The notes: a model not told the origin generated them from the sequence alone. Numbered from the stretch's first letter, positions 16,553 through 26,257 are shown. The stretch: 64,000 nt of DNA from CAVWXT01 sp963759115 (GCA_963759115.1 CAVWXT010000002.1:372001-436000), one strand, 5' to 3'. Made by a program: numbers and translations.

Positions 16553-17983
16553 TCACTCGCCCAACTGCGACTTTCGCCGCAAGAGGTGATGATAGTGTTG
16601 GGCGAAACGGTGGGCCTCGTCGCGGACGTATTGCAGCAGCCGCAGGGCATAACTGTGCCGGCTCAGACGCAACGGCTCGTCGGCCTCCGGCGTGAAGACC
16701 AGTTCTTCGCGCTTGGCCAAGGAAATCACGATCGTTCGGCCTTCCCGTGTGCCACTGCCGGCTTGCCCAGCAGTGTTCGTACGAGGACGGAATCCGGCGT
16801 CGCTTTCGGCACTGCCGGACAAGCCGGCAGCTGGCACGCCAGCGCCGCCAGCGCCGCGTTGAGTTGCCCCTGGCCGCCGTCGATCAACAGGATGTCGGGC
16901 GGCGTTTCGCCTTCCTGCCGGATGTGCTGGAACCGCCGGGCGACGGCCTCGTGGATGCTGGCCACGTCGTCGGGCCCTGCCACGCTGCGAATCTTCATCC
17001 GCCTGTAGCCCGGCTTGAACGGCAGGCCGTCGATGAACTGCACCACGCTGGCCACCGTCTCCGTGCCGGCCAGTGTGGGCGATGTCGATGCCTTCGATCG
17101 TCCGCGGCCGCTTCTCCAGGTGCAGCACCTTCTTGCAGCCCGGCCAGCCCGCGCTTCGGGTCGATCGGGAAAGACCTCGGGCTGGACGTGCGTTTCCAGT
17201 TCGCCGCGGTCGTCGAGCGATTCGAGCATGTCGATTTCGTCGCGCAGCCGGCCGGCCTCCTCGAATCGCAGCTCCTTGGCCGCGGCGGCCATCTCCTCGC
17301 GCATCTCGCCGAGCAGCCGGTTCTTGCCGCCTTCGAGAAACCGCTGGAGGCGGTGGATGTCTCTTGCGATATTCTTCCTTCGAGATTCGCAAATTGCACG
17401 GCGCCGTGCATTGGCCGATCGAGTGCAGCAGGCAGGGGCGGAACCACCGCCAGCGCTTGTCGCTCTCGTCGATATCCAGCGTGCAGGTGCGGAACTTGAA
17501 AATCTTCTGCAACACCTGGATCGCCCCGCGCAGGCCGCGGGGATTGGCGAACGGCCCGTAGAGCTTCGTGCCCCGCGCCTTCGGCTCGCGGGTGAAACGC
17601 ACGCGGGGAAAATCCTCGTGCGTGAAAATCTCCAGGTAAGGAAACGTCTTGTCGTCGCGCAGGTCGCGGTTGAACTTCGGCAGGATGTCCTTGATCAGCC
17701 GGGCTTCCATCAGCAGGGCGTCGATTTCGCTCTCGGCGTCGAGATAGTCGATGTCGCGGATTTCCAGGACGAGCTTGGCGGTCCGCGGGTCTTCGGCGGC
17801 CGCCTTCAAGAAGTAGCTGCCCGCCCGGGCGCGGAGGTTCTTCGCCTTGCCCACGTAGATCACCCGGCCGGCGTCGTCCTTCATCAGGTAGACGCCGGGC
17901 GTCTGCGGGAAGGAGCGGACCTTCTCGGCAGCCAAGGAGTTGTCGGCGGGGGGAAGGGTTTCAGCCATCTCTTTCATTTTCAC
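16553..17983 (-). CDS. uvrC: Excinuclease ABC subunit C (internal frameshifts)
   Basis: UvrC makes the dual incisions in nucleotide excision repair. The N-terminal GIY-YIG nuclease (TPGVYLMKDDAGRVIYVGKA) is intact; then come a cysteine-containing region (CLLHSIGQCTAPC), the UVR motif (KELRFEEAGRLRDEIDMLES) and the RNase H-like nuclease (ILLIDGGQGQLNAALAAL). The last residues (RDEAHRFAQHYHHLL) are back in the first frame. Breaks near 17370, 17150-17080 and 16750 shift the middle into other frames and cancel overall. Because the gene is normally essential for UV repair and the breaks are single bases, sequence error is likely. The protein ends about 20 residues after the RNase H domain and lacks the C-terminal helix-hairpin-helix pair of E. 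coli UvrC. Confidence 0.88.
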   Translation of the reverse strand: MKMKEMAETLPPADNSLAAEKVRSFPQTPGVYLMKDDAGRVIYVGKAKNLRARAGSYFLKAAAEDPRTAKLVLEIRDIDYLDAESEIDALLMEARLIKDILPKFNRDLRDDKTFPYLEIFTHEDFPRVRFTREPKARGTKLYGPFANPRGLRGAIQVLQKIFKFRTCTLDIDESDKRWRWFRPCLLHSIGQCTAPCNLRISKEEYRKRHPPPPAVSRRRQEPAARRDARGDGRRGQGAAIRGGRPAARRNRHARIARRPRRTGNARPARGLSRSTRSAGWPGCKKVLHLEKRPRTIEGIDIAHTGRHGDGGQRGAVHRRPAVQAGLQADEDSQRGRARRRGQHPRGRRPAVPAHPAGRRNAARHPVDRRRPGATQRGAGGAGVPAAGLSGSAESDAGFRPRTNTAGQAGSGTREGRTIVISLAKREELVFTPEADEPLRLSRHSYALRLLQYVRDEAHRFAQHYHHLLRRKSQLGE

Positions 17984-18063
17984 TCGAGTCGCGCGTGAAA
18001 GAAAGGCTTGACGGGAATCTGTTTCGACAGATACAATTACAATGCTATCGACGGAGGCATCCC

Positions 18064-18297
18064 ATGCGAGCCGAGGAAATCCGCAATGCCCAACGGGCGC
18101 AGCCGTTTCTCCCCTTCACCATGCACTTGGCCGATGGTCGGGAATTCACGGTAGTTCATCCTGACTTTCTTTGGGTTAGCAGAGGCGGCCGCTTTGCCAT
18201 TGTCGAGGACTTGGCCGGCAATTCGGAGCATATCGACCCGCTGATGGTCGTCAGTTTGACCATCCCGACAGGGCGAGCGGAATCGCCGACCACTTGA
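18064..18297 (+). CDS. Small conserved hypothetical protein
   Basis: This 77-residue protein begins MRAEEIRNAQRAQPFLPFTM. The pattern 'PF-PF-hydrophobic-x-hydrophobic-DGRxxxVxHPxF' (HLADGREFTVVHPDFLWV) is a small single-domain beta-type protein repeatedly seen in planctomycetes, often beside toxin-antitoxin genes. I know no function. The ATG at 18064 is chosen over a longer frame from 17995. Immediately beyond it, on the other strand, are remnants of a toxin and antitoxin. Confidence 0.65.
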   Translation: MRAEEIRNAQRAQPFLPFTMHLADGREFTVVHPDFLWVSRGGRFAIVEDLAGNSEHIDPLMVVSLTIPTGRAESPTT

Positions 18298-18365
18298 GCG
18301 TCGCACCTCCCGCAAGGCTGCCTGTTCCGCTTCCCTGGTGAAACGCACGGTAAACGGCTTCGCGC
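18280..18365 (-). pseudogene. Remnant of a RelE-type toxin N-terminus
   Basis: In one frame the sequence after the antitoxin reads KPFTVRFTREAEQAALREVR, which resembles the start of RelE/ParE-type toxins. It then runs into the opposite-strand gene with no further toxin motifs. It is probably a truncated toxin; the match is short. Confidence 0.3.
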
Positions 18366-18619
18366 GTCGTCTCCCAGCACTTCTTCCAAGGAGAGCACGT
18401 CGCCGCGTTTCACTTGGGCTATCGAACGTTTCATGCCGGCGCGAAGGCCGGGGATCGAGAGCAATTCGAGCGACTCGATGAGACTCTCGTAGTCTTCCTC
18501 GGACATCAGCACCACCGACCCTTTGGGATCGCGGATGCGATAGACCGTGTGCCCCGCGTGGTGCGCCTAACCAAGGCGAAGAACCTCCTTCGCGCGTCGG
18601 TGGCCGATATCGTTGTCAT
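18360..18619 (-). CDS. Phd/YefM-family antitoxin (frameshifted)
   Basis: From the ATG at 18619 the sequence reads MTTISATDARRRFFALVRRT, the DNA-binding N-terminus of Phd/YefM antitoxins. One missing base near 18550 breaks the frame, and in the next frame it continues RIRDPKGSVVLMSEEDYESL, IESLELLSIPGLRAGMKRSI and SLEEVLGDD, the usual antitoxin ending. A good AAAGGAG ribosome site precedes the start. The partner toxin seems reduced to a fragment, so this is a decayed or misread toxin-antitoxin locus. Confidence 0.6.
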
Positions 18620-18683
18620 GACGGGCTCCTTTAATGTATGCGGACAGCCAATTATTTTCTGACATGGGGACTACCACGTCAAC

Positions 18684-18698
18684 CTGTCAAATTGGCAG
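18684..18698. promoter_or_regulatory. Palindrome upstream of groES, candidate heat-shock operator
   Basis: CTGTCAAATTGGCAG is a 15-bp near-perfect dyad 216 bp before groES. The HrcA/CIRCE sequence is absent. A dyad at this place suggests control by another repressor or activator; this is inference from position and symmetry. Confidence 0.4.
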
Positions 18699-18914
18699 AT
18701 GCTCAGCCGCCTTCCCGAGGCCTTTTGCCAGCCTTGGCGAGCGACAACGGGCGACAAACCCGCACAAATCGGTCTAACTCCCATACTCCAAGCGGGTTAC
18801 GCCAACCGCCGGCGTTTTGGCGCGCCAATTGCTTCGCTTGCTGCGCGGCGTTATCGTGCGCGCCGCTTTGGCAGACGGAATCCCCTTACCGAGCAGTTTC
18901 GGAGACAACCACGC

Positions 18915-19238
18915 ATGGCAAAGAAGAAAGAATCATCGGACCCAGGCAAGATCAAGCTTCAGCCGTTGGGCGACCGGGTGGTCGTCGAGCGCGACGAGTC
19001 GGAGAAGGTCACCGCCGGCGGCATCGTCCTGCCCGACACCGCCAAGGACAAGCCCACCCGCGGCAAGGTGGTCAGCGTCGGCGACGGCCGCCTGCTGGAC
19101 AACGGCCAGCGCAGCCCGCTGCAAGTCAAGGTCGGCGATCACGTATTGTTCACCTCCTACGCCGGCGACACGTTCAAGCTGGGCACCCGCGAACTGCTGC
19201 TGTTGCGCAAAGAGGACATCCTGGCCGTCATCAAGTAA
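18915..19238 (+). CDS. groES: Co-chaperonin GroES
   Basis: GroES caps the GroEL folding chamber. At 107 residues it is slightly long because of a lysine-rich N-terminal extension (MAKKKESSDPGK). The core begins KLQPLGDRVVVERDESE, with the mobile loop in the GGIVLPDTAKDKPTRGKV region, and ends with LLLLRKEDILAVIK. The longer open frame upstream has no homology; the ATG at 18915 is preceded by a purine-rich GGAGACAA. groEL follows after a repeat-filled 146-bp gap. Confidence 0.96.
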   Translation: MAKKKESSDPGKIKLQPLGDRVVVERDESEKVTAGGIVLPDTAKDKPTRGKVVSVGDGRLLDNGQRSPLQVKVGDHVLFTSYAGDTFKLGTRELLLLRKEDILAVIK

Positions 19239-19248
19239 TCCACAACCT

Positions 19249-19345
19249 GTAGGAGGCGACTCCAGTCGCCGACAGCCTTTCCAGTCGCCAGCGGCCTTGC
19301 GTCAAGTTGGAAATGCCGCGAATCGGCGACGGGAGCCGCCTCCTG
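19249..19345. repeat. TAGGAGGCGACTCCAGTCGC palindromic repeat (copy 1)
   Basis: The left arm, GTAGGAGGCGACTCCAGTCG, and the right arm, CGGCGACGGGAGCCGCCTCC, are inverted and lie between groES and groEL. The second copy, with better arms, is at 63770. Confidence 0.78.
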
Positions 19346-19384
19346 CAAGGAACCAAACCAAGATATACAAGGAGTATCCACCCT

Positions 19385-21010
<1,626 letters not shown>

Positions 21011-21119
21011 CACAAAGCCGCGACCGGTGGTCGCGTCAGAGGGATTAGGGATTAGGGATTAGGGATTGGCTTCGCTCTCTCCCCTCTCCCTCCGGGAGAG
21101 GGGCAGGGGGTGAGGGTCG
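21011..21119. repeat. Three repeat families in a row after groEL
   Basis: In order these are a CCGCGACCGGTGGTCGCG palindrome, a tandem GGGATTA repeat (three units), and a CTCTCCCTCCGGGAGAGGGG palindrome. All three families recur elsewhere in the window. Confidence 0.75.
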
Positions 21120-21830
21120 GTTGCGGCGGCGAGATGCCGCGACAGTTCGTTGGGGTGGTAGGTACAATGCCACCCCTCGCGGCCATACACAACATCACCT
21201 TGGATTTGCACCTTGAAACGCCCCGGGACTCCGGTCCCTGGGCGTTTTTCGCGCAATTGAGTGAATCGGGAGTCGAAGCGGGGACGGGGGGGCGAAAGAG
21301 GACGCAGCTAATTTCCTTGTCCAACATCTCGCGTCACGCATCGTTGGTCATTCCTGAAAGAGCCTCTGGAGTCAAGGGCCTTCCGGTGAGTTGTTGGTGG
21401 TTGGATTTTGTTTTTGGGCACGTACATTCCCCGACAAAGCCACAAAGGGGCTTTTCTTGGTAGTTTGAATTGGTTGGGGGGATCGATGGCAGAGTTCAGT
21501 TGTCACGGTCATATGCGAGGTTGTTCGCGCCGTTCTTTTCCGTGCGGCGGCACCCCTACCCATTCCTTCGTGAATCCGTCTGCCGCTAGCGGCAGCCGTT
21601 CAGACCCCAACGGGCCTGACACCGAATATGCTTTGCGACCGTCTCGCAGAACACCAGCCGTCCCAATCAACAAAACGCTCGACAACAAGGCCGAGTCCAT
21701 TGACCAACTCGGACTGACCAAGTGTCCGCGAGGGCCTCTCCTCGCTGCGAGGAGGGCCGATGCAACCGCTACTCTCCCTTCTGGCCTCCCTTGTTTTCTG
21801 TAACAGGTTCCCCGCCCACCTCTTCCTTCC
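21120..21830. other. Gene-poor stretch
   Basis: Only short, mutually overlapping open frames are present, with no recognisable motif. A GC-rich palindrome CGCCCCGGGACT-like segment lies near 21220. I see no gene that I can support. Confidence 0.5.
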
Positions 21831-21964
21831 TATAATTCCGCTGCTTGGTGAAGCGGAGTCGGGCTCTGCGGGGACGCAACCCGACAAGGAATAGCCAAGT
21901 CAAGGTGCGCCAAGAGCGTGCGGGGCCTCTGACGAGGGCTTCTCGCCAGGGGCCGTTTTCTTAC
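21831..21964 (+). ncRNA. Structured small RNA candidate, copy 1 (with its promoter -10 box)
   Basis: A TATAAT at 21831-21836 is followed after 7 nt by the RNA. Stem P1 is CTTGG (21844-21848) with CCAAG (21895-21899). Inside it, GTCGGG (21858-21863) pairs with CCCGAC (21880-21885) and TGCG with CGCA around a GGGA tetraloop. Then comes hairpin 2, GTGCGC-CAAGA-GCGTGC (21905-21921), and a terminator stem GGCCTCTG (21924-21931) with CAGGGGCC (21947-21954), with CGAG/CTCG inside, followed by GTTTTCTT. The 5' domain is almost identical to copy 2 at 24866. P1 differs there by a compensatory pair change, and the other two hairpins keep their form with different bases. It converges on the first IS110 transposase. 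I do not know a named family. Confidence 0.6.
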
Positions 21965-21984
21965 CCCTTGGACACCTTGCCATC

Positions 21985-22014
21985 CCTCCGAAAATCCGCT
22001 GCCGCAAAGCACCA
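21985..22014. repeat. Conserved 30-nt box, copy 1
   Basis: The box begins CCTCCGAAAATCCG and ends CACCA. It matches the box at 25011-25040 in 24 of 30 positions with no gap, the first 14 being identical. It lies 20 bp from the stop of the first transposase. Confidence 0.6.
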
Positions 22015-22033
22015 TCGGGCGATCCTTTCGTGT

Positions 22034-23122
22034 TCAGCCGGATACGGCCATTCCCTCGCGTTGCTCTTGCCGGAGCCCGCCGACGGCATACGCCTCGTGG
22101 TACTTGACCATGTGCCAGATGATCGTCGCCAGTCGACGCATCACCGCCACGCGACCGATTTTCGCTCCCCGACGCTTCTTGATCCTCTGATACCAGGCCC
22201 TCATGCGCACATCCCGCCGCAGGACGTGCAGCGTGATCTGGGCCAGGATGAAGCGCACTGTGGCACTGCCTTGCTTGGTGATCGAGCCCAGCCGGTCGGT
22301 CGCCTCGCCGGAATTCCGGCATCCGGGCGTCAGGCCCCAATAGCTGGCCAGACTCTTCGATCGCGGGAACCGATCAATGTCGCCGATCCGCGAAGCCAAG
22401 GCCAGGCTGCCGTAGGCCCCGGCACCCGGAATGCTGGCGATGACCGCCGCCGCCACGTTCTCCGCCTGCCGCCGGCGAATCTCCGCCCCCATCTGCTCGA
22501 TCTGCTCGTCGCACAGCTTCCACTCCCCCAAGAGTTGATCCATCTCCCGCCGGTCGATCGGACTGAAGCACACCTGGGTCAGCCATTTCTTCCCCGCGAT
22601 GGTGTCAATCCCCTTGGTGGGACACTCCTGCTCCAGATTGTGTTTTCGCAACAAACGCTTGACGCGGTTGATGATTCGGGTGCGGGACTGCCCCAGACGC
22701 TGACGCCGGGCGGTGAGTTGGCGGTCCTGCGCGTCTTGCTCCGTGGGCGGCACCACCCGGCGAATGCCTTGCACCTTCGTGCCCGCCAGCAACCGATGAC
22801 GATTGACCCAGAGGATCTCGCCCAGGGCATTGGCGTCGCGGCGATCGGTCTTCTTCTTCGACTGCTTCTCGGGCTGAATGAGGATCGTCTCACGGCAGCC
22901 ATATCCCGGCAACAGTTTCAACAGCCAGTCGTTAAAGCCGCAGACCTCCAAAATGGCGATGAAGCCGCCTTCCGGTTGGCTCTTCTGTCGCAACTCGGTG
23001 AAGAAGGCATGCACCCGTTTCCACTCCGTGCTCACCTGCCGTTTGTCGATCACGTCACCGGTCTCCTGGCGAACATTCACGGTCAACTGCTTGCGGTGCT
23101 GGTCGATGGAAAGGTATAACAT
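22034..23122 (-). CDS. IS110-family transposase 1
   Basis: This 362-residue DEDD recombinase has an N-terminal RuvC-like domain (LYLSIDQHRKQL with the first Asp, an acidic residue in ILEVCGFNDW, and KKTDRRDANALGE) and a C-terminal Transposase_20 domain (IPGAGAYGSLALASRIGDID, YWGLTPGCRNSG) with the catalytic serine region near GSITKQGS. It is full length and intact. IS110 elements move without terminal inverted repeats, guided by an element-encoded bridge RNA in a flanking noncoding end. Here both flanks are structured: a nested hairpin just before the start (23127-23194) and the small RNA candidate beyond the stop. Confidence 0.93.
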   Translation of the reverse strand: MLYLSIDQHRKQLTVNVRQETGDVIDKRQVSTEWKRVHAFFTELRQKSQPEGGFIAILEVCGFNDWLLKLLPGYGCRETILIQPEKQSKKKTDRRDANALGEILWVNRHRLLAGTKVQGIRRVVPPTEQDAQDRQLTARRQRLGQSRTRIINRVKRLLRKHNLEQECPTKGIDTIAGKKWLTQVCFSPIDRREMDQLLGEWKLCDEQIEQMGAEIRRRQAENVAAAVIASIPGAGAYGSLALASRIGDIDRFPRSKSLASYWGLTPGCRNSGEATDRLGSITKQGSATVRFILAQITLHVLRRDVRMRAWYQRIKKRRGAKIGRVAVMRRLATIIWHMVKYHEAYAVGGLRQEQREGMAVSG

Positions 23123-23126
23123 CTCT

Positions 23127-23194
23127 CGGTCCTCCTGTTTGTACTTTTGGTGGGTTCACCACGAACCACACCGTGAATAGTACCGGGAGGACCG
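23127..23194 (-). other. Nested hairpin before transposase 1
   Basis: CGGTCCTCC (23127-23135) pairs with GGAGGACCG (23186-23194), GTAC with GTAC inside, and an inner stem pairs GGTTC with GAACC and GGTG with CACC. The stem ends 5 bp before the start codon. It may be part of a bridge RNA or a transposition end. Confidence 0.5.
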
Positions 23195-23283
23195 CTCTTT
23201 CATAGAATCAACAAGAGCCTACTGCGGTAACGAAAACGATCCGCACGGCGGATCCCACTTTACTTGCTTCCGTGGGGTGACTC

Positions 23284-23721
23284 GTGCATGGGCAATTTAT
23301 AGAAATTGCGAAGAGCGCATTGTGGCCTTTCGTCGTTCTTTTTCTAAGTTGGCAGTACAAGGATAATATTCGGCGCTCCTTCGAGCGCGTTTCTTCCGCG
23401 AAGCTACCGGGGGCGGAGTTCGGTTTTGGAGACCTGCCGCCTACGGCGACAAGCGCGGTGGCAGACAAAACGCCGGTCACACCATCCAATGCGACGGCAA
23501 CGGTCGCGAATTGCGCGCCGTCGAAGGACGTCCGGCGATGGAGCTACTACTGGCTCGGCCACGATCTCATGTGGACCGAGGACGGACTTTACCGGGGTGC
23601 CTCGAAAGAGTTCATTGTTCACGGCTTGAGTACATCGCTTTCTCATTTGGGGTCTTCGGCAAAATCTGTGGGTGAAAAATGGGCCTACGGGGGATTCGTC
23701 CTGGCAAGGTGGATTTTCTGA
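23284..23721 (+). CDS. Small membrane-anchored hypothetical protein
   Basis: This 145-residue protein has one N-terminal membrane helix (IAKSALWPFVVLFLSWQY) followed by a charged DNIRRSFERVSSAKLPGAEF segment, a Thr/Ala-rich linker and a domain with YYWLGHDLMWTEDGLYRGAS and FIVHGLSTSLSHLGS. I recognise this layout from small proteins of accessory regions but know no function. The end (SVGEKWAYGGFVLARWIF) is short of the usual length, so the gene may be truncated. GC content is below that of the flanks. Confidence 0.6.
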   Translation: MHGQFIEIAKSALWPFVVLFLSWQYKDNIRRSFERVSSAKLPGAEFGFGDLPPTATSAVADKTPVTPSNATATVANCAPSKDVRRWSYYWLGHDLMWTEDGLYRGASKEFIVHGLSTSLSHLGSSAKSVGEKWAYGGFVLARWIF

Positions 23722-24407
23722 GGGATGGCAGGGCAAATAAATGACGGTGGAAACAGCCGCAAAACCGGGGTTTTCTTGTTGTGTAACGGCCCTCGTCGGG
23801 TCTCCCACATCTGCAACGCACGGACCTTTGCCACGGAAAAACGGGGATGGAATCTATGAATCAGATCGTTGAGGCTCCCGAAATCACGAAAACCCCTGAA
23901 AATCCAGATTCAAACTGAGTTTCACGGCCCAAATCAACCCACAGATTCTGCCGAGGAGGCCTCATTTGGAGGCTATCGAGGTGCCGGATACCGATTTTAA
24001 GTCTAAGCTATCTACACTTCGCGAACGGGTCTCCGCGATGCTCGAAGTCGATCTCAACCAAGGAACCAGAGGTCTCTTGCGCACGATATTGCGGAACTCA
24101 AGGTGCGCCTCGGCAAGTATATCAATGAAACCAATCGAGAGTGATTTTCCGGCAGCCGCCGGGACGGCTAAAGGATTGGGAGTGGAAGTGGGAACGGGGG
24201 ACCAAGAGATGTCAGGAACCGACTCTCGGGAGATATCAGGTGATTCATTCCGGAAATGGTTCCTGACACCTATTTCCGCTCCTGACACGTGTTTCCACTC
24301 CAGTTATGCCGCGGCCATAATTTCCCGCGGCACACGCCCCCGCGCGAAAAGGGAGTCAAGATTACGTGGAGCGCTAGGTTTTGTCACATAACGACGGGAG
24401 GGATCGA
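23722..24407. other. Gene-poor stretch with a TGTCAGGAACC-type repeat
   Basis: A frame at 23966-24391 begins MEAIEVPDTDFKSKLSTLRE and may be the tail of a broken gene, but loses sense after about 60 residues. At 24200-24300, copies of GTCAGGAACC and GGTTCCTGACACC form an inverted repeat. No gene is supported. Confidence 0.4.
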
Positions 24408-24703
24408 ATGAGGCTCATGCGGAATCCACATAAGTGCGCTGCTTGCGGTCGCGAACTTGATGGCCACCATAGGCACTGCATATCCTGTCGGTCAAAACTG
24501 CGGGCCACCGGTAAGTGTGAGTGGTGTGGCATGCTGCTGCCGTCCATCGGCGACGACTACCGGCGCACACAGCCACGTGCGCTGAAGCGGAACGCGCGGA
24601 GATCGCGCGGCTTGATTTGGGCGACGAGCATTTCTCCGCGCGGGAGCGCGACGCCAATGCGCGGGAGAACATCAGGGAGACCAAATTCGGGAGGGATGGC
24701 TGA
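24408..24703 (+). CDS. Small zinc-ribbon-like protein (frameshifted)
   Basis: The first part, NPHKCAACGRELDGHHRHCI, then SCRSKL, TGKCEWCGMLLPSIGDDY, shows three CxxC pairs as in treble-clef or zinc-ribbon proteins. Near 24560 the frame changes, and in the next frame HTATCAEAERAEIARLD continues to a stop at 24703 with an acidic helical tail. The joined protein would be about 98 residues. Function unknown. Confidence 0.5.
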
Positions 24704-24852
24704 TGGGGTGTCCTCGTTCAGCGGAGTCGAGACAGGGACGGGGCTAGTCTCTAACCAAGCGGAGGAACAACGGGGTCGCCCATAACCGCCGGCGTGTCAA
24801 GGCCCAGGCCAACGGATTTCTTGGGAAACTGCTAATTCGCTTGTCTCGCTGT

Positions 24853-24980
24853 TATAATGTGTGTGCCTGGTGAAGCGGAGTCGGGCTCTGCGGGGACGCA
24901 ACCCGACAAGGAATAGCCAGGTTAGGGCGGGTGAATGACCCGTGATGCCCTGGCGGTATCCACTGCCAGGGCAGTTTTGT
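24853..24980 (+). ncRNA. Structured small RNA candidate, copy 2 (with its promoter -10 box)
   Basis: TATAAT at 24853-24858 again lies 7 nt before the RNA. P1 is CCTGG (24866-24870) with CCAGG (24917-24921), a U-A to C-G change relative to copy 1. The inner GTCGGG/CCCGAC and TGCG-GGGA-CGCA elements are identical. Hairpin 2 is CGGGT-GAATG-ACCCG (24928-24942), unrelated in sequence to that of copy 1 but the same in position and loop size. The terminator is TGCCCTGGC (24946-24954) with GCCAGGGCA (24965-24973) and TTTT. The RNA would be about 113 nt. It converges on the second IS110 transposase, 270 bp away. Confidence 0.62.
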
Positions 24981-25010
24981 CTCACCGACTCATTCATTTG
25001 CTCTACTATG

Positions 25011-25040
25011 CCTCCGAAAATCCGACCCTGCCAAACACCA
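25011..25040. repeat. Conserved 30-nt box, copy 2
   Basis: CCTCCGAAAATCCG followed by a diverged part ending CACCA, as in copy 1. The stretch from 25041 to 25249 between this box and the transposase shows nothing I recognise. Confidence 0.6.
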
Positions 25041-25249
25041 GCACACCCGCCGCAATTGGCAACGGCTTGTCACTCGTCGTCGCGCACCTAGTAGTCACCC
25101 ATTCGTGCCGTCCGAGCCGAAGCCCGTCGCATATTGTATTGTTCACCGGTCACAGTGCCCAATCAGGAGGACAGTGCAGACTTGCGTCTCACGAGAACCC
25201 CTTTGCGGGCCAGCCGCGACCGTACTCGTGCGCGATATCGTGTTGCTCT

Positions 25250-26254
25250 CTACGCCGCCTGGTGGGCGTGCTCACGCTGCCAACGACGCAGCCGCTTCCA
25301 ACATATCTCCGCCAGTTTGCGGGCCACCGCCACCCGTGCAATCTTTGCGCCGGATCGCTTCCGCACCCGCGTGTAAAAGTTCTTCAAGGCCGCGTCCTCG
25401 CGGATCGCCTTGATGGCCGCCTCCACGAGAATCCATCGCAACCACGTCGACCCTTGCCGTGTAATCGAACCGCGGTAGCAGTGTCCGCCCGACTGATGCA
25501 CACGGCAGGTCAGCCCGGCGTACGCGCCGACCTGTTTTGCCATGCGGAAACGCTCCACTTCGCCGATTTCCGCCACGATCAACAACGCCGAGTACAGGCC
25601 GATGCCGTGAATCTCGGTCAAGGCTTCCGCTTGCGGAAAAGCCGCCGACATCCGCGCGATGTGCCGGTCGATGATCGTCGCTTGCCGTCCGAAATGTTTC
25701 AATCGCGCCAGTAGTTCGTCGCGGACCAGATTCTCGATCCAGCCGAAGTCTTGCCCACGAAACCAAGCTAAGCCGCGGACGCCGAAAGGAACCCGATAAG
25801 GGGCTTGCCGATTTTGCCTGGCCAACAAGGCCCGCAAGTGGATTTTCGCCTCGGCCAACTCGCGGCCCAGACGTGCCCGGCGGCGTGTCAGCTCGCGGAG
25901 TTGCTGGTACGGCTCCGGCGGAATGTAGGCCAGCGGAATCTGGTTGATCCGCAACAGGTTCGCCAACAATTGGGCGTCCAGCTTGTCCGTTTTGGTGCGT
26001 TGTTGTACCATAGCCCGCAGACGAAACGGATGGGCCAATAAGATCGTACCGTACGGTCGGAGCAGGTCGTACAGCCAGCGATACGTTGCGCTGGCCTCGA
26101 TGACCGCCCGAAAGGATCCCAACGCCTGGACGACGTTCACGATGCTGGCGGTGTCTTCACAGCGAACGGTGACGGGCTTGATAACTTCGCCCGTGTCGTT
26201 CACGGCGGCAATCACCACGGTCTCACGGTGCAAATCGATACCCACGTGCCACAT
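25250..26254 (-). CDS. IS110-family transposase 2
   Basis: This 334-residue DEDD recombinase is only distantly similar to transposase 1. The N-terminal domain shows MWHVGIDLHRETVVIAAVND, an acidic residue in VIEASATYRW, and KTDKLDAQLLANLL; the C-terminal Transposase_20 domain shows EIHGIGLYSALLIVAEIGEV, YAGLTCRVHQSGG and the GSITRQGSTW serine region. It is intact. The ATG at 26254 is preceded by an AAGGAG and by a nested hairpin. Confidence 0.93.
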   Translation of the reverse strand: MWHVGIDLHRETVVIAAVNDTGEVIKPVTVRCEDTASIVNVVQALGSFRAVIEASATYRWLYDLLRPYGTILLAHPFRLRAMVQQRTKTDKLDAQLLANLLRINQIPLAYIPPEPYQQLRELTRRRARLGRELAEAKIHLRALLARQNRQAPYRVPFGVRGLAWFRGQDFGWIENLVRDELLARLKHFGRQATIIDRHIARMSAAFPQAEALTEIHGIGLYSALLIVAEIGEVERFRMAKQVGAYAGLTCRVHQSGGHCYRGSITRQGSTWLRWILVEAAIKAIREDAALKNFYTRVRKRSGAKIARVAVARKLAEICWKRLRRWQREHAHQAA

Positions 26255-26257
26255 GAA

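Larger units (their letters stand above)
22015..23200 (-). mobile_element. IS110-family insertion sequence 1 (approximate limits)
   Basis: The limits are set by the conserved box on the 3' side and the end of the nested hairpin on the 5' side. No terminal repeat marks the ends, as expected for IS110, so they are uncertain by tens of bases. If the small RNA belongs to the element, the left limit moves to about 21830. Confidence 0.5.

Noticed and set aside
18620..18914. CIRCE (HrcA) operator before groES
   Set aside because: No TTAGCACTC-N9-GAGTGCTAA or close variant is present.
24880..24905. GGGACGCAA in the small RNA, similar to part of the c-di-GMP-I riboswitch
   Set aside because: The other conserved part (GGGCAAACC) is missing, the matching bases form a closed hairpin here, and no gene follows the terminator.
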